NCBI GenBank assembly: GCA_025351745.1
Contig: JANXVI010000106.1
Span: 1 to 34,779 of the forward strand
Direction: 5' to 3'
From: Rhodoferax sp.
GTDB taxonomy: Bacteria > Pseudomonadota > Gammaproteobacteria > Burkholderiales > Burkholderiaceae_C
Length of the DNA: 34,779 bases
The first letter of the stretch is position 1. Each line of letters starts with the position of its first letter. The notes beneath the pieces are model-generated. The model was not told the DNA's origin and ran no database searches. It worked only from the letters and a program-made list of their open reading frames with translations. Positions 24,789 to 32,646 of this stretch are shown piece by piece. The position numbers and the translations under genes are program-made.

Positions 24789-26171
24789 TTACCTGCACTG
24801 GTTAGACGAACGGATACGGTTCTCATTCAGCAAACTGGTCAACATGGGATGTAGGCTGTTGGGCATGGGCGTGCGATCGAACTCCAGGAACAAGGGAGTG
24901 AGCAGCGGCCGTACCGCATTGCCATCAATGCCAGCAAATCCGGTTTCACCACGCCCTAAATGCAGCGTCTGCTGACCCGTCACCACTTCAATATGTCCGT
25001 CGCGCACAAAAACGAACAGCCCTTCCTGCCCATCGTCAACAGCACCTTCTGCAAAAAGCTGCTTGGTATCCACCACCACTCCATCCGGACGCGGCAAATT
25101 TTGCAAGGTAGGACCACCCAGCGGTCGAATTTCGTTGGGGCCTATAAACAAGCCTTGACCCGCTTGTAAAAGCTGTAGCGCCGTTTGACCATTGGGAGTA
25201 ACTTCGATCGTACCCAGCCAGGTGAACAAACTGCAGCCAGCGTCCGTCGCGCAATCCAGGTCCAGGCCGGTACCGCGTATTCCAATCGTGGCAGTTGGTG
25301 TGGTGAAGCCGACATTGCGTGTATTCGCCTTGCCGATCAATCCTGTCAAGGCGCGAAGCGATCCGCGCAGCAGGGACACCAGGAAGCGCCCATCCTTTGG
25401 GTTTTTCTCATCGAACACAAAGCTATCGACCCTGAACCGCGTTACCGGTCCCAGTGTGAGCCGGCTGTCGTCCCGAAACGCCAGCACTGCATTGGCGCTG
25501 GAGCCGGTTTCAACCACATCGCCGGGGTAGACGCTTCCCCCTGGCACCACGCGTCGGCGCACGCCACCAGAATCCAGCGCGTTGATTTCACCCAAGGCGG
25601 AGACCAACTTGGCACTTGCCTGCACCGCGTTTTCGCGCGGTTTCTCGTTAATCTGCCCAGATTCTGTTTTGCATTCGCTTGTGCATAGCCGGGCATCAAA
25701 GTCCGTACCACGTATACCCAAAGTTGCAGTCTTGCTAACGACCCGCGCTGCATTGGGCGCATTCTTGGAGATCAATCCGGTGATCGCCCGAAAGCCTCCG
25801 CGCAACAACTGCATCACCATGCTGTTGTCAGGCGCGCTTTCCTTGAAGTTATATTGCTGGATGACCATTTCGGAATTGGGGCGGACCGTCATGCGGGTCC
25901 CGTCCTGCAGCTTCACAATGGCAGACGCCCCTTCGGCCGTCGTCAAACGGTCGCCTTGCTTCAGTGCCAAACCCTTGCCCAAGGTGCGAGGGCCTTGGCC
26001 TTCCGACTGGGCAAAGCCGACTCCGCGCGCAAATTCGACCTCGCCAATGGTTTGTGCTCGCGCCGCGCTGCCGATGCAAAGCAGCCCAGCTGCGAGCAGT
26101 AAAAAGGATCCAGCGGCCCAGATCTGGTAAAGGGATTTGTGACCCTTGAAGTCATTGGTCAGGGTCGGCAT
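24789..26171 (-). CDS. periplasmic protein with two tandem FecR domains
   Basis: This 460-residue protein has a signal peptide ending SAARA at residue 39, so the mature part is probably periplasmic or surface-linked. Two FecR domains follow. The first (about 60-170) has MQLLRGGFRAITGLI and TATLGIRGTDFD. The second (about 200-320) has VSLLRGSLRALTGLI and TATIGIRGTGLD. The near-matching blocks show an internal duplication. There is no sigma-regulator membrane helix or cytoplasmic part as in true FecR, so iron signalling is unlikely. It overlaps the tpsA end by 13 bases and abuts tpsB, so it is probably part of the secretion module, perhaps binding the exoprotein or cell wall. That role is inference. 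Confidence 0.88.
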   Translation of the reverse strand: MPTLTNDFKGHKSLYQIWAAGSFLLLAAGLLCIGSAARAQTIGEVEFARGVGFAQSEGQGPRTLGKGLALKQGDRLTTAEGASAIVKLQDGTRMTVRPNSEMVIQQYNFKESAPDNSMVMQLLRGGFRAITGLISKNAPNAARVVSKTATLGIRGTDFDARLCTSECKTESGQINEKPRENAVQASAKLVSALGEINALDSGGVRRRVVPGGSVYPGDVVETGSSANAVLAFRDDSRLTLGPVTRFRVDSFVFDEKNPKDGRFLVSLLRGSLRALTGLIGKANTRNVGFTTPTATIGIRGTGLDLDCATDAGCSLFTWLGTIEVTPNGQTALQLLQAGQGLFIGPNEIRPLGGPTLQNLPRPDGVVVDTKQLFAEGAVDDGQEGLFVFVRDGHIEVVTGQQTLHLGRGETGFAGIDGNAVRPLLTPLFLEFDRTPMPNSLHPMLTSLLNENRIRSSNQCR

Positions 26172-29100
26172 GTTTCACCCTCCAACACCAATTCGTTTCT
26201 GCTCTTGTCCTTGCCCGGTTTGCCATCTTTTTGGTCCAACAAAGCGACTTCAAATTTATCCAGGAACGCGGTGACCAGATTGGTTTGCACGACTGCATTC
26301 GACAGTTGAACGACGTCGTTGGATGGCGTTGGCGTTGGCGCTGGCGGCGGTGGTGGCGTGACCGGCGGGATCGGAATAGTTGGCGCTATCGGGATCGTAG
26401 GTATTGTCGGCGCACCACTAGGGTTCGAGGCCAACGGTGGCGGGGTAACAAGGACACCTGCCACCTTGTAAGTCACTGGCATCGCGCCCGAAGCTGCTCC
26501 CGGCCCCAATGTCATAGTGCCGCCAACCACTGCGGTGACACCTGCCGCGCCGTAAACGATGCTGTTCTGGGTCAGGTTGTTTGCGGCATTGAGTTCGACA
26601 GAACCGCCCGACGAATAAACCGGCCCGCTCAAAGTCATATCCCCGGAACTGGTGAGATTCGTGGCGGTCAACACAATATTTCCGCCTGCGGACACACCGC
26701 CAGACCCTACGGTCAATGGGCTGTTCGCGGTTATGGAAGTACGGCCAGAAGACTTGACAGTCTTGGTCGTTATTCCACCGATATTTGATACCACGACGTT
26801 GCCACCTGCATTGTTGATATCCAAAGTGCCCAGTGCACCTACATTGGTCAACTCTACGTTCCCGGAACTGGTGTTGGTGGCAATGAACGAGCCAATGCGA
26901 TTGCCAGCATCGTTAAGCACGGTTCCACTGTTTGAACTGGTCTTCAGGGATTCAGCCGTAATACCTCCCAACTGCGTAATGGACCCGTTGGTGGCAGTCA
27001 GGGACACCGTCGGTGCCTTGAGATTGCTGAAGACAATTCCCCCTGTTGATGTCAAAACATCAATCGTCGACACGTCTATGCTTCCACCAGTCTGGTTAAA
27101 GGGGCCAACGACCTTTAACGAGCCCCCGCTGACGGCCCCGCCGGTTTGGTCATAGCCTGCAATATTGAGGCCATCGCTCACTTTCAACGTACCGCCACTG
27201 ACAATAATAGGACTGCCACTGGTCAGCGACTTCAGACTGGTCGTTTCAAAAAAGGCTCCGAACACGATGGGGCCCGCGCCTGCTGGAATAATTACACTGG
27301 CCACGTTGGCACCATCGGGCAAGGCGTCCCAATTTCCGGCGCTGCCCCACCAACTGTTATTCGAACCGCCAGTCCAAGTCGAGGTAGCCCTTTGCGTAAC
27401 AGTCCCAACATTGCCACCAATGATGGGCACAGCGTAACCATAGACAGGCTTACCGCCGGAGGTCAAGATCCCAGTTACGGTAACGCCACTGGCCGTGACC
27501 AGCTTACCGGTCCCAACATTCTTGTCGTCGAGTGTCAAAGATCCGATGTTCAACACGGCACTGGAAGTAAGGTCTCCATCGATAGCGCCCCCGGTTATGG
27601 TGGGAGAAGTCACGCCAGATAGACTGATGCCAGTATTGCCGTCATAAACCTTGGATACCGATCCATTGAAGGTGGTGGACGACAGGGTCAATGACGGTGC
27701 AGCGGCGACGATCACCCCGTTCCCCGTGCCCAAAAGTACCGAGCCGTAGGTTGCGTTGTACTGTTTGAACGCCATGCCAGTTGGGAACGAACTACCAGCA
27801 ATGACGGGCACGTAGACCAGCCAGCGCCCCGTCCCGGGAGAAATGAAGGTGGTTCCGACATTAACCGTACCCGCAGTGGTCGACAAGATAATGGCGTCGC
27901 CGCCTGCATTCGTTGTGATACTGCCGGTGCTACCGGGCAATGAAATTCCTGACGACGCAAATAGCCTCACCCCACCGCCCGTTGCAGAAATAGTAGGACT
28001 TGTCGCGGAAATCGAGCCACTCGTGGATGTCAGGTCGACCCCACCTGCGCTGGTACTGATCGCCCCACCCTGGGTAATGTTTCCTGTGGCCTTGACACTA
28101 AGCGAATCCGCATTAACGAAACCGACAGTCAAAGCTGAGCTGTTTTTGACATCCACGGCCGCAGCACTGGTCACCGTCAGATTACTCAAATTGTTGGCGG
28201 CATTGTTCAACGTTACGCTGCCCGTACCAGCTATTACAGTTAGACCACCACCCGCAAGAGCCATGGCACCAGACTGTGTAATGGCGCCATTGTTCGACTT
28301 CAATGTCATCGACCCATTGAATGTGGTGGGACCGTTAGAAAAGCTGCCTGCATTCGCAAAAGTGACTGATCCGGTTCCGGGGCTCGACACGTTGAACGTG
28401 CCAACCGCATTGGAGTCATTGAACAGGGATGCGCTACTGGCCGAAATCACCGACAGACTGCCGGCGGTAAGCGCTTCAATCGGCGATGTACCCTGCGTAA
28501 TTGAGCCTGCGCTTATCAGGGAAAGCGAACCTGACCCAGCGTTAACCACGTTGCTGATCTGGATGGTTGACCCATCCAAAGTAACAGCCCCGCCACTGGT
28601 GCTTACGCCGGTGACGAGACCCACCGTACCAACCATAATGGGCCCGGCGCTTTTGTAGCTAAAACCACCTCCAGAAACAGTCGCGGCAATGGTAGATACG
28701 CTGTTGGCATTGTTAAGGGAGACCGCGCCACCCGCGTCGACTCCCAATGAGCTGGCACTGATGTTGCCAGCCGATTGCGCAATACCGCCGCCGGACTTCA
28801 ACTTCAAGGAACCAATACCCAAACTCACCGAGGCACCCAGCGACATGCTCCCATTGGTGGAGAGCAACGATAAATTGTTGCTGGTTCCGCTGATCGCTGC
28901 CGAAACTGTGAGGTTGTCAATTGCAGTCACTGACACGTTGGTGGACCCCAGCGCGGCGTTCAGGGAGGTAACGTTGAGCGTTCCCGTTCCTGGAGATGTG
29001 AAGTTGGGAGAACCCGTCACATTAAAAGTGGCGCCTGAAACAATGTCGATGTTGTTCGGGTCCAGCAACCAAAGCCCGGTCGCGCCAAGGGGCGCACGGG

Positions 29101-30427
29101 TATCCACATGGGCATCCGCAACGACCAAAGACTGTTTGCCAGACGTCTCCACAAACCCGCCATCGCCACCCCATGCACCGCCCCGGGCAGAAATGGCTCC
29201 GTGCGCACGGGTCGTATCGTCCGCCCACACAATGACTCTGCCGCCATTTCCGTTGTCCGTGGCGTCCGCCTTAATAGACGCCTGCGGTCCGAAATACACG
29301 AAATTGGCGTTTTGTACATCGGGGTTCTTGCCTTGGTAATCCCCGCCTACGCGCACATTGCCACCGCCCTGCGCGCCTGACACGTCAATGGTGGCTTGGT
29401 CGGTCACTGCGACACGGTCGCCCAACACATCCACGCTGCCACCTGTGGTGCCAGTACCAACAATCTTGCCAGCACCTTCGACGAAGGCATCGCCACTGGA
29501 CTTGAGCACCACTTTGCCGCCCTCCAGGCTGGCGCGGGTCGCTTGAATCAATCCGCTATGCCGCAACGTGCCGGCGAAAATACCTACCGCTTCGCCCTTC
29601 AAGGTTCCCAGGTTTACCGCTTGATCGGTCGGCGCCTGTACGTGCAGATTGATTCCCTCAAGCCCCCGACCGGTGATCTCGATTTGCTGTCCGGCGGCCA
29701 AAATGGTGGTTCCATTGGGCGCTTGAATCAGGGCGTCTAGTGCGGTGTCAACCTTGGCGCCCAACAAAACAACGTCTCCACTTCGCGCCAGAATGCTGCC
29801 CTGCACCGAAACCCCGGTCGTAGCACCCGCGCCATCGCCAAAGCGCATGCGCCCGGCCAACGCGTCCGCATCCGTCATGCGCAAACTGGATGCTGTGAAA
29901 CCCGCCGTATCTACCACCGCGCCCGTGCCAACTGCGATGCCCGACTGGTTGACGAGCACCACATTGCCATTGCTGGACAGCGTGCCGAAAATGGCCGAAG
30001 GTGTATTGGTGACGACCCGGTTTATGACCGTGCTGGTGGCGTTGGGCTGCTGAAAATAGGTAGTGTTGCCGGTGGGGATGGAGAAACTCTGCCAGTTGAT
30101 GGCGGAATGGTTGGTTCCCGTTGCATTCTGCGTGGTCACCAGCAGTCGGTTGCCTGTGGTAACCATGGTCGCCTGCCCCGCCACAGCGACGCCACCCGTC
30201 GGGTTAGCGAACGCACAGCCCGTCATTGCGCCCCAAGCCAGTGCAACCCCGAGCGCCAGCGCACTCAGGTGGATGAGAATACTTGATGGGGTTTGGTGCG
30301 CGCTGCTCCGGCTGGCGCCACTGGATCGCCCGCGCCCCGAATCAATTTCCGCGACTGCCACCATGGCACCCAATGACTCGTTCCAAACGGTCCGATACAC
30401 ATGATTGAGTGAAGCCCGAGTACTCAT
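26159..30427 (-). CDS. two-partner secretion exoprotein TpsA (filamentous haemagglutinin family)
   Basis: This large 1422-residue protein is predicted to be exported by TpsB and act at the cell surface, usually as an adhesin. The extended signal peptide begins SLNHVYRTVWNESLGAMVAV, and cleavage is likely after CAFA at residue 74. The TPS secretion domain spans about 75-330, with the variant NQSGIAVG in place of NPNGI. Long beta-helix repeats rich in Gly, Ser and Thr follow to about 900. A YDG-type segment has KVYDGNT near 925. WTGGSNNSWWGSAGNWD is near 1020. A Pro-rich linker (about 1342-1375) precedes a charged C-terminus ending ETCRP. The ATG has GGAG seven bases upstream. It heads the operon tpsA-fecR-tpsB. 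Confidence 0.92.
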   Translation of the reverse strand: MSTRASLNHVYRTVWNESLGAMVAVAEIDSGRGRSSGASRSSAHQTPSSILIHLSALALGVALAWGAMTGCAFANPTGGVAVAGQATMVTTGNRLLVTTQNATGTNHSAINWQSFSIPTGNTTYFQQPNATSTVINRVVTNTPSAIFGTLSSNGNVVLVNQSGIAVGTGAVVDTAGFTASSLRMTDADALAGRMRFGDGAGATTGVSVQGSILARSGDVVLLGAKVDTALDALIQAPNGTTILAAGQQIEITGRGLEGINLHVQAPTDQAVNLGTLKGEAVGIFAGTLRHSGLIQATRASLEGGKVVLKSSGDAFVEGAGKIVGTGTTGGSVDVLGDRVAVTDQATIDVSGAQGGGNVRVGGDYQGKNPDVQNANFVYFGPQASIKADATDNGNGGRVIVWADDTTRAHGAISARGGAWGGDGGFVETSGKQSLVVADAHVDTRAPLGATGLWLLDPNNIDIVSGATFNVTGSPNFTSPGTGTLNVTSLNAALGSTNVSVTAIDNLTVSAAISGTSNNLSLLSTNGSMSLGASVSLGIGSLKLKSGGGIAQSAGNISASSLGVDAGGAVSLNNANSVSTIAATVSGGGFSYKSAGPIMVGTVGLVTGVSTSGGAVTLDGSTIQISNVVNAGSGSLSLISAGSITQGTSPIEALTAGSLSVISASSASLFNDSNAVGTFNVSSPGTGSVTFANAGSFSNGPTTFNGSMTLKSNNGAITQSGAMALAGGGLTVIAGTGSVTLNNAANNLSNLTVTSAAAVDVKNSSALTVGFVNADSLSVKATGNITQGGAISTSAGGVDLTSTSGSISATSPTISATGGGVRLFASSGISLPGSTGSITTNAGGDAIILSTTAGTVNVGTTFISPGTGRWLVYVPVIAGSSFPTGMAFKQYNATYGSVLLGTGNGVIVAAAPSLTLSSTTFNGSVSKVYDGNTGISLSGVTSPTITGGAIDGDLTSSAVLNIGSLTLDDKNVGTGKLVTASGVTVTGILTSGGKPVYGYAVPIIGGNVGTVTQRATSTWTGGSNNSWWGSAGNWDALPDGANVASVIIPAGAGPIVFGAFFETTSLKSLTSGSPIIVSGGTLKVSDGLNIAGYDQTGGAVSGGSLKVVGPFNQTGGSIDVSTIDVLTSTGGIVFSNLKAPTVSLTATNGSITQLGGITAESLKTSSNSGTVLNDAGNRIGSFIATNTSSGNVELTNVGALGTLDINNAGGNVVVSNIGGITTKTVKSSGRTSITANSPLTVGSGGVSAGGNIVLTATNLTSSGDMTLSGPVYSSGGSVELNAANNLTQNSIVYGAAGVTAVVGGTMTLGPGAASGAMPVTYKVAGVLVTPPPLASNPSGAPTIPTIPIAPTIPIPPVTPPPPPAPTPTPSNDVVQLSNAVVQTNLVTAFLDKFEVALLDQKDGKPGKDKSRNELVLEGETCRP

Positions 30428-30434
30428 GATGCAA

Positions 30435-30438
30435 CTCC
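30435..30438 (-). promoter_or_regulatory. tpsA ribosome binding site
   Basis: GGAG on the minus strand, seven bases before the tpsA ATG at 30427, is a good Shine-Dalgarno match. It fixes this start, which also gives the complete extended signal peptide. Confidence 0.7.
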
Positions 30439-30471
30439 AAAAAGCGACCAGCCACGGCCCCAGAGGGACGC

Positions 30472-30484
30472 TTTAATGATTAAA
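30472..30484. promoter_or_regulatory. A+T-rich palindrome in the tpsA divergent promoter region
   Basis: TTTAATGATTAAA is a perfect 13-base palindrome in the 127-base gap between tpsA and the adenylate-forming pair. A related half, CATTAAAGG, occurs about 40 bases further on (near 30520). It might be an operator for one or both transcripts. The rest of the gap 30428-30554 shows no clear -10/-35 pair. Confidence 0.35.
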
Positions 30485-30554
30485 TCACAACACCTTCTGC
30501 CGCAAGCCGCAATGTAGGGCATTAAAGGCATTCACGTATCAGCTATGTAACTCA

Positions 30555-31583
30555 ATGGATACATTTCGCAACACACTGCTGGATTGGCCGCAGGCAGCAC
30601 CCACCGCCGCCATCCATACCCTGACCGACGCCGATTTCATCCGTAGCCTGGAACTGGGCCCCCAGCAATGGTGGAAAACATGGCAAGCGCAACGTTTGGC
30701 GGAGTTACTACAGTGGGTCGGGAAAAATGACTTCACCAGCCTGCCCGTCCTGCGCCGGGAAGAGTTTCGTGTCCAGTTTGGGGCGCATCCCGGACGATCT
30801 CCGCAAGAACATGGCGCCTTGACGCAGATCCATAGCTCGGGTTCGACCGGCGTTCCGGTTGCGTTCTGGCGTTCAGAGCTGGCCATGCGGATCAACTTCA
30901 GTCACTACTTGGCAGACCACCGGCGCCAGAGCCGCGACCTGCACGCCGCGCTTGCCGTCATCGCAGCCATGCAGGACCCACACACCGGCAGTCACAACCC
31001 CGTGGCGGGTGACCCATGGATATACCCGGGTGCACAGCTGGTGCGCAATGCAGTGCAATTCACGATGTTGGAGCATGCGCAGTGGGTCTGCAAACACACT
31101 CCTGAATACTTGGCTACAACCGCCACAACCTTGTCGAATATCCTCTCTTTGATAGAACTGAACCGGTTGCCTGCACCGCGGGTAGCACAGATCCTGACTT
31201 CGTCAGGCATAGTTACACCCGAGTTGCGCATGCGGGCGCGCCGAATCTTAGGAGCCAGCATCCGCGACCGCTATGCCTGTGACGAGCTGGGCCCACTGGC
31301 GTTCCAATGCCCGCAAAGCGACGACTATTACCATGTTGCCGTGGCCAACGCCATCGTCGAAGCAGTGGCTGCGGATGGACAACTTGCGCCCGAGGGGATT
31401 TGTGGCAACCTGTTGGCCACTGGACTCCACCAATGGGCCAGCCCAGCGCTGCGCTATGAGCTAGGGGAAATGGCAGCTATCCACCCCCACTGCCCTGCGT
31501 GCGGCGTCTCCGTGCCCACGCTGAGCCAATTGACGCGTCGCAAGCAAAGCCCAACCCACTCACTCCCGGGGGTTGCGCCATGA
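30555..31583 (+). CDS. shortened adenylate-forming enzyme (PaaK/CoF synthetase-like), member 1
   Basis: This 342-residue protein resembles the large N-terminal domain of phenylacetate-CoA ligase-type adenylating enzymes. The ATP loop SSGSTGVP is at residues 94-101. RYACDELGPLAFQC matches the motif whose Glu binds magnesium. RYELGE stands where RYxxGD is usual, so the ribose-binding Asp is replaced by Glu. A CPAC pair follows, and the protein ends without the C-terminal lid domain that holds the catalytic lysine. Full ligase activity is therefore doubtful. No good ribosome binding site is seen before the ATG at 30555. It overlaps member 2 by four bases and is divergent from tpsA. Confidence 0.8.
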   Translation: MDTFRNTLLDWPQAAPTAAIHTLTDADFIRSLELGPQQWWKTWQAQRLAELLQWVGKNDFTSLPVLRREEFRVQFGAHPGRSPQEHGALTQIHSSGSTGVPVAFWRSELAMRINFSHYLADHRRQSRDLHAALAVIAAMQDPHTGSHNPVAGDPWIYPGAQLVRNAVQFTMLEHAQWVCKHTPEYLATTATTLSNILSLIELNRLPAPRVAQILTSSGIVTPELRMRARRILGASIRDRYACDELGPLAFQCPQSDDYYHVAVANAIVEAVAADGQLAPEGICGNLLATGLHQWASPALRYELGEMAAIHPHCPACGVSVPTLSQLTRRKQSPTHSLPGVAP

Positions 31584-32626
31584 GCTGGCCCGACGATGGG
31601 GAAGGCGCGTCCATCCTGCGCGTGGTGGACTCCCAAGCTTTCCTGGCCCTGGAACACAGCGGCCTGGGCAATATTGCACAATGGCAAACGCTGCAATTGA
31701 ATGCCTTGGCCCAATGGCTGTTTGAGCAAGTACCCTGGTGGCGTGAGAGGCTAGGCGCAGGCGTTGATGCAGCCCACTGGGCGCGGCTACCCATCCTCAG
31801 CCGTTTTGAATTGAGAAACATGGTTGCGCTGCACCGCGCCCCACCGGTGCCAGATGGACACGGCGCCGTGTCGGGCGCTCAACGCAACGGCGTCCATACA
31901 GGCGGGGCTTCTGCCGGAGCCCACTACTTCATCTCCACTCTTGCCCAGCGGTTGATCAACCATGCGTTCTACGCCGACCACCAGCGCCAAGGCCGAAACC
32001 CTTTTCTGCCACACGCCTGCATAGCCGATGACATACCGCTTCACAGCGGCGAACATATCGTCAATGAGGCGTCCCTGGCGCACGCTCAGGGGCCGCAAGC
32101 CCTGCGCAATGTCGAGCTGTTTACCAAAGCACAACACGTGCACTGGATTGCGCGGCAACAACCTGCCTACCTGACGGTGCGACCGGACTGGTTTGAAGTC
32201 GCCTTGGTGCACGCGGTGGCCAACAAACAGCCGCTACCGGAAATACGCCAATTGCTGACCTTTGGTGCCACCGCCACCGACAGCCTGCGCCGCAAAGCCC
32301 GCCAGTGGCTGGGCGCCAGTGTGCGGCACCGTTACACCTGCCCCGAGTGCGGGCCGCTTGCCTTCCAGTGCCCGCACAGTGACGCACACCACCATGTCGC
32401 CGTGGGCAATGTCAAACTGGAAGTGGTCGACGATGCGGGACAGTTGCTGCCCGTCGCCGGTGACGACACCGCACCGGTGCCGGGCCGTGTTCTTGTTACC
32501 GCCCTGCACCAATACGCCACGCCCTTGGTGCGCTACGACACGGGTGACGTTGCCGCGTTGCATGCCGGCTGCCCGGGTTGCGGTCTTGCGGTGCCTACAC
32601 TGTCCAAACTACGGCAGAACGTATAA
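31580..32626 (+). CDS. shortened adenylate-forming enzyme, member 2, with degenerate ATP loop
   Basis: This 348-residue protein is a clear paralogue of the preceding gene. RYTCPECGPLAFQCPHSDAHHHVAV aligns with RYACDELGPLAFQCPQSDDYYHVAV (each quoted in part), and a CPGC pair plus VPTLSKL closes both. The ATP loop is HTGGASAGA at 106-114 instead of SSGSTGVP, so it has lost the usual phosphate-binding residues. It keeps RYDTGD, the ribose-binding motif changed in member 1. It too lacks the C-terminal lid domain. The ATG at 31580 overlaps the member 1 stop (ATGA), so the two are probably made in equal amounts. The substrate is unknown. Confidence 0.8.
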   Translation: MSWPDDGEGASILRVVDSQAFLALEHSGLGNIAQWQTLQLNALAQWLFEQVPWWRERLGAGVDAAHWARLPILSRFELRNMVALHRAPPVPDGHGAVSGAQRNGVHTGGASAGAHYFISTLAQRLINHAFYADHQRQGRNPFLPHACIADDIPLHSGEHIVNEASLAHAQGPQALRNVELFTKAQHVHWIARQQPAYLTVRPDWFEVALVHAVANKQPLPEIRQLLTFGATATDSLRRKARQWLGASVRHRYTCPECGPLAFQCPHSDAHHHVAVGNVKLEVVDDAGQLLPVAGDDTAPVPGRVLVTALHQYATPLVRYDTGDVAALHAGCPGCGLAVPTLSKLRQNV

Positions 32627-32646
32627 GGCACCCTCAGCTGACAGGA

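Noticed and set aside
24789-26171. FecR protein as an iron-signalling regulator with a sigma factor
   Set aside because: It has a cleavable signal peptide, no sigma-regulator segment, and no ECF sigma factor or TonB receptor gene nearby.
27843-29339. Two long plus-strand open frames (271 and 216 residues) opposite tpsA
   Set aside because: They mirror the repetitive Gly/Ser/Thr-rich tpsA sequence, are rich in Pro, Val and Leu, have no known motif, and lie entirely within a well-supported gene.
30441-30475. AAAGCG...CGCTTT pairing upstream of tpsA as a regulatory hairpin
   Set aside because: It is six pairs with a loop of more than 20 bases, which is expected by chance.
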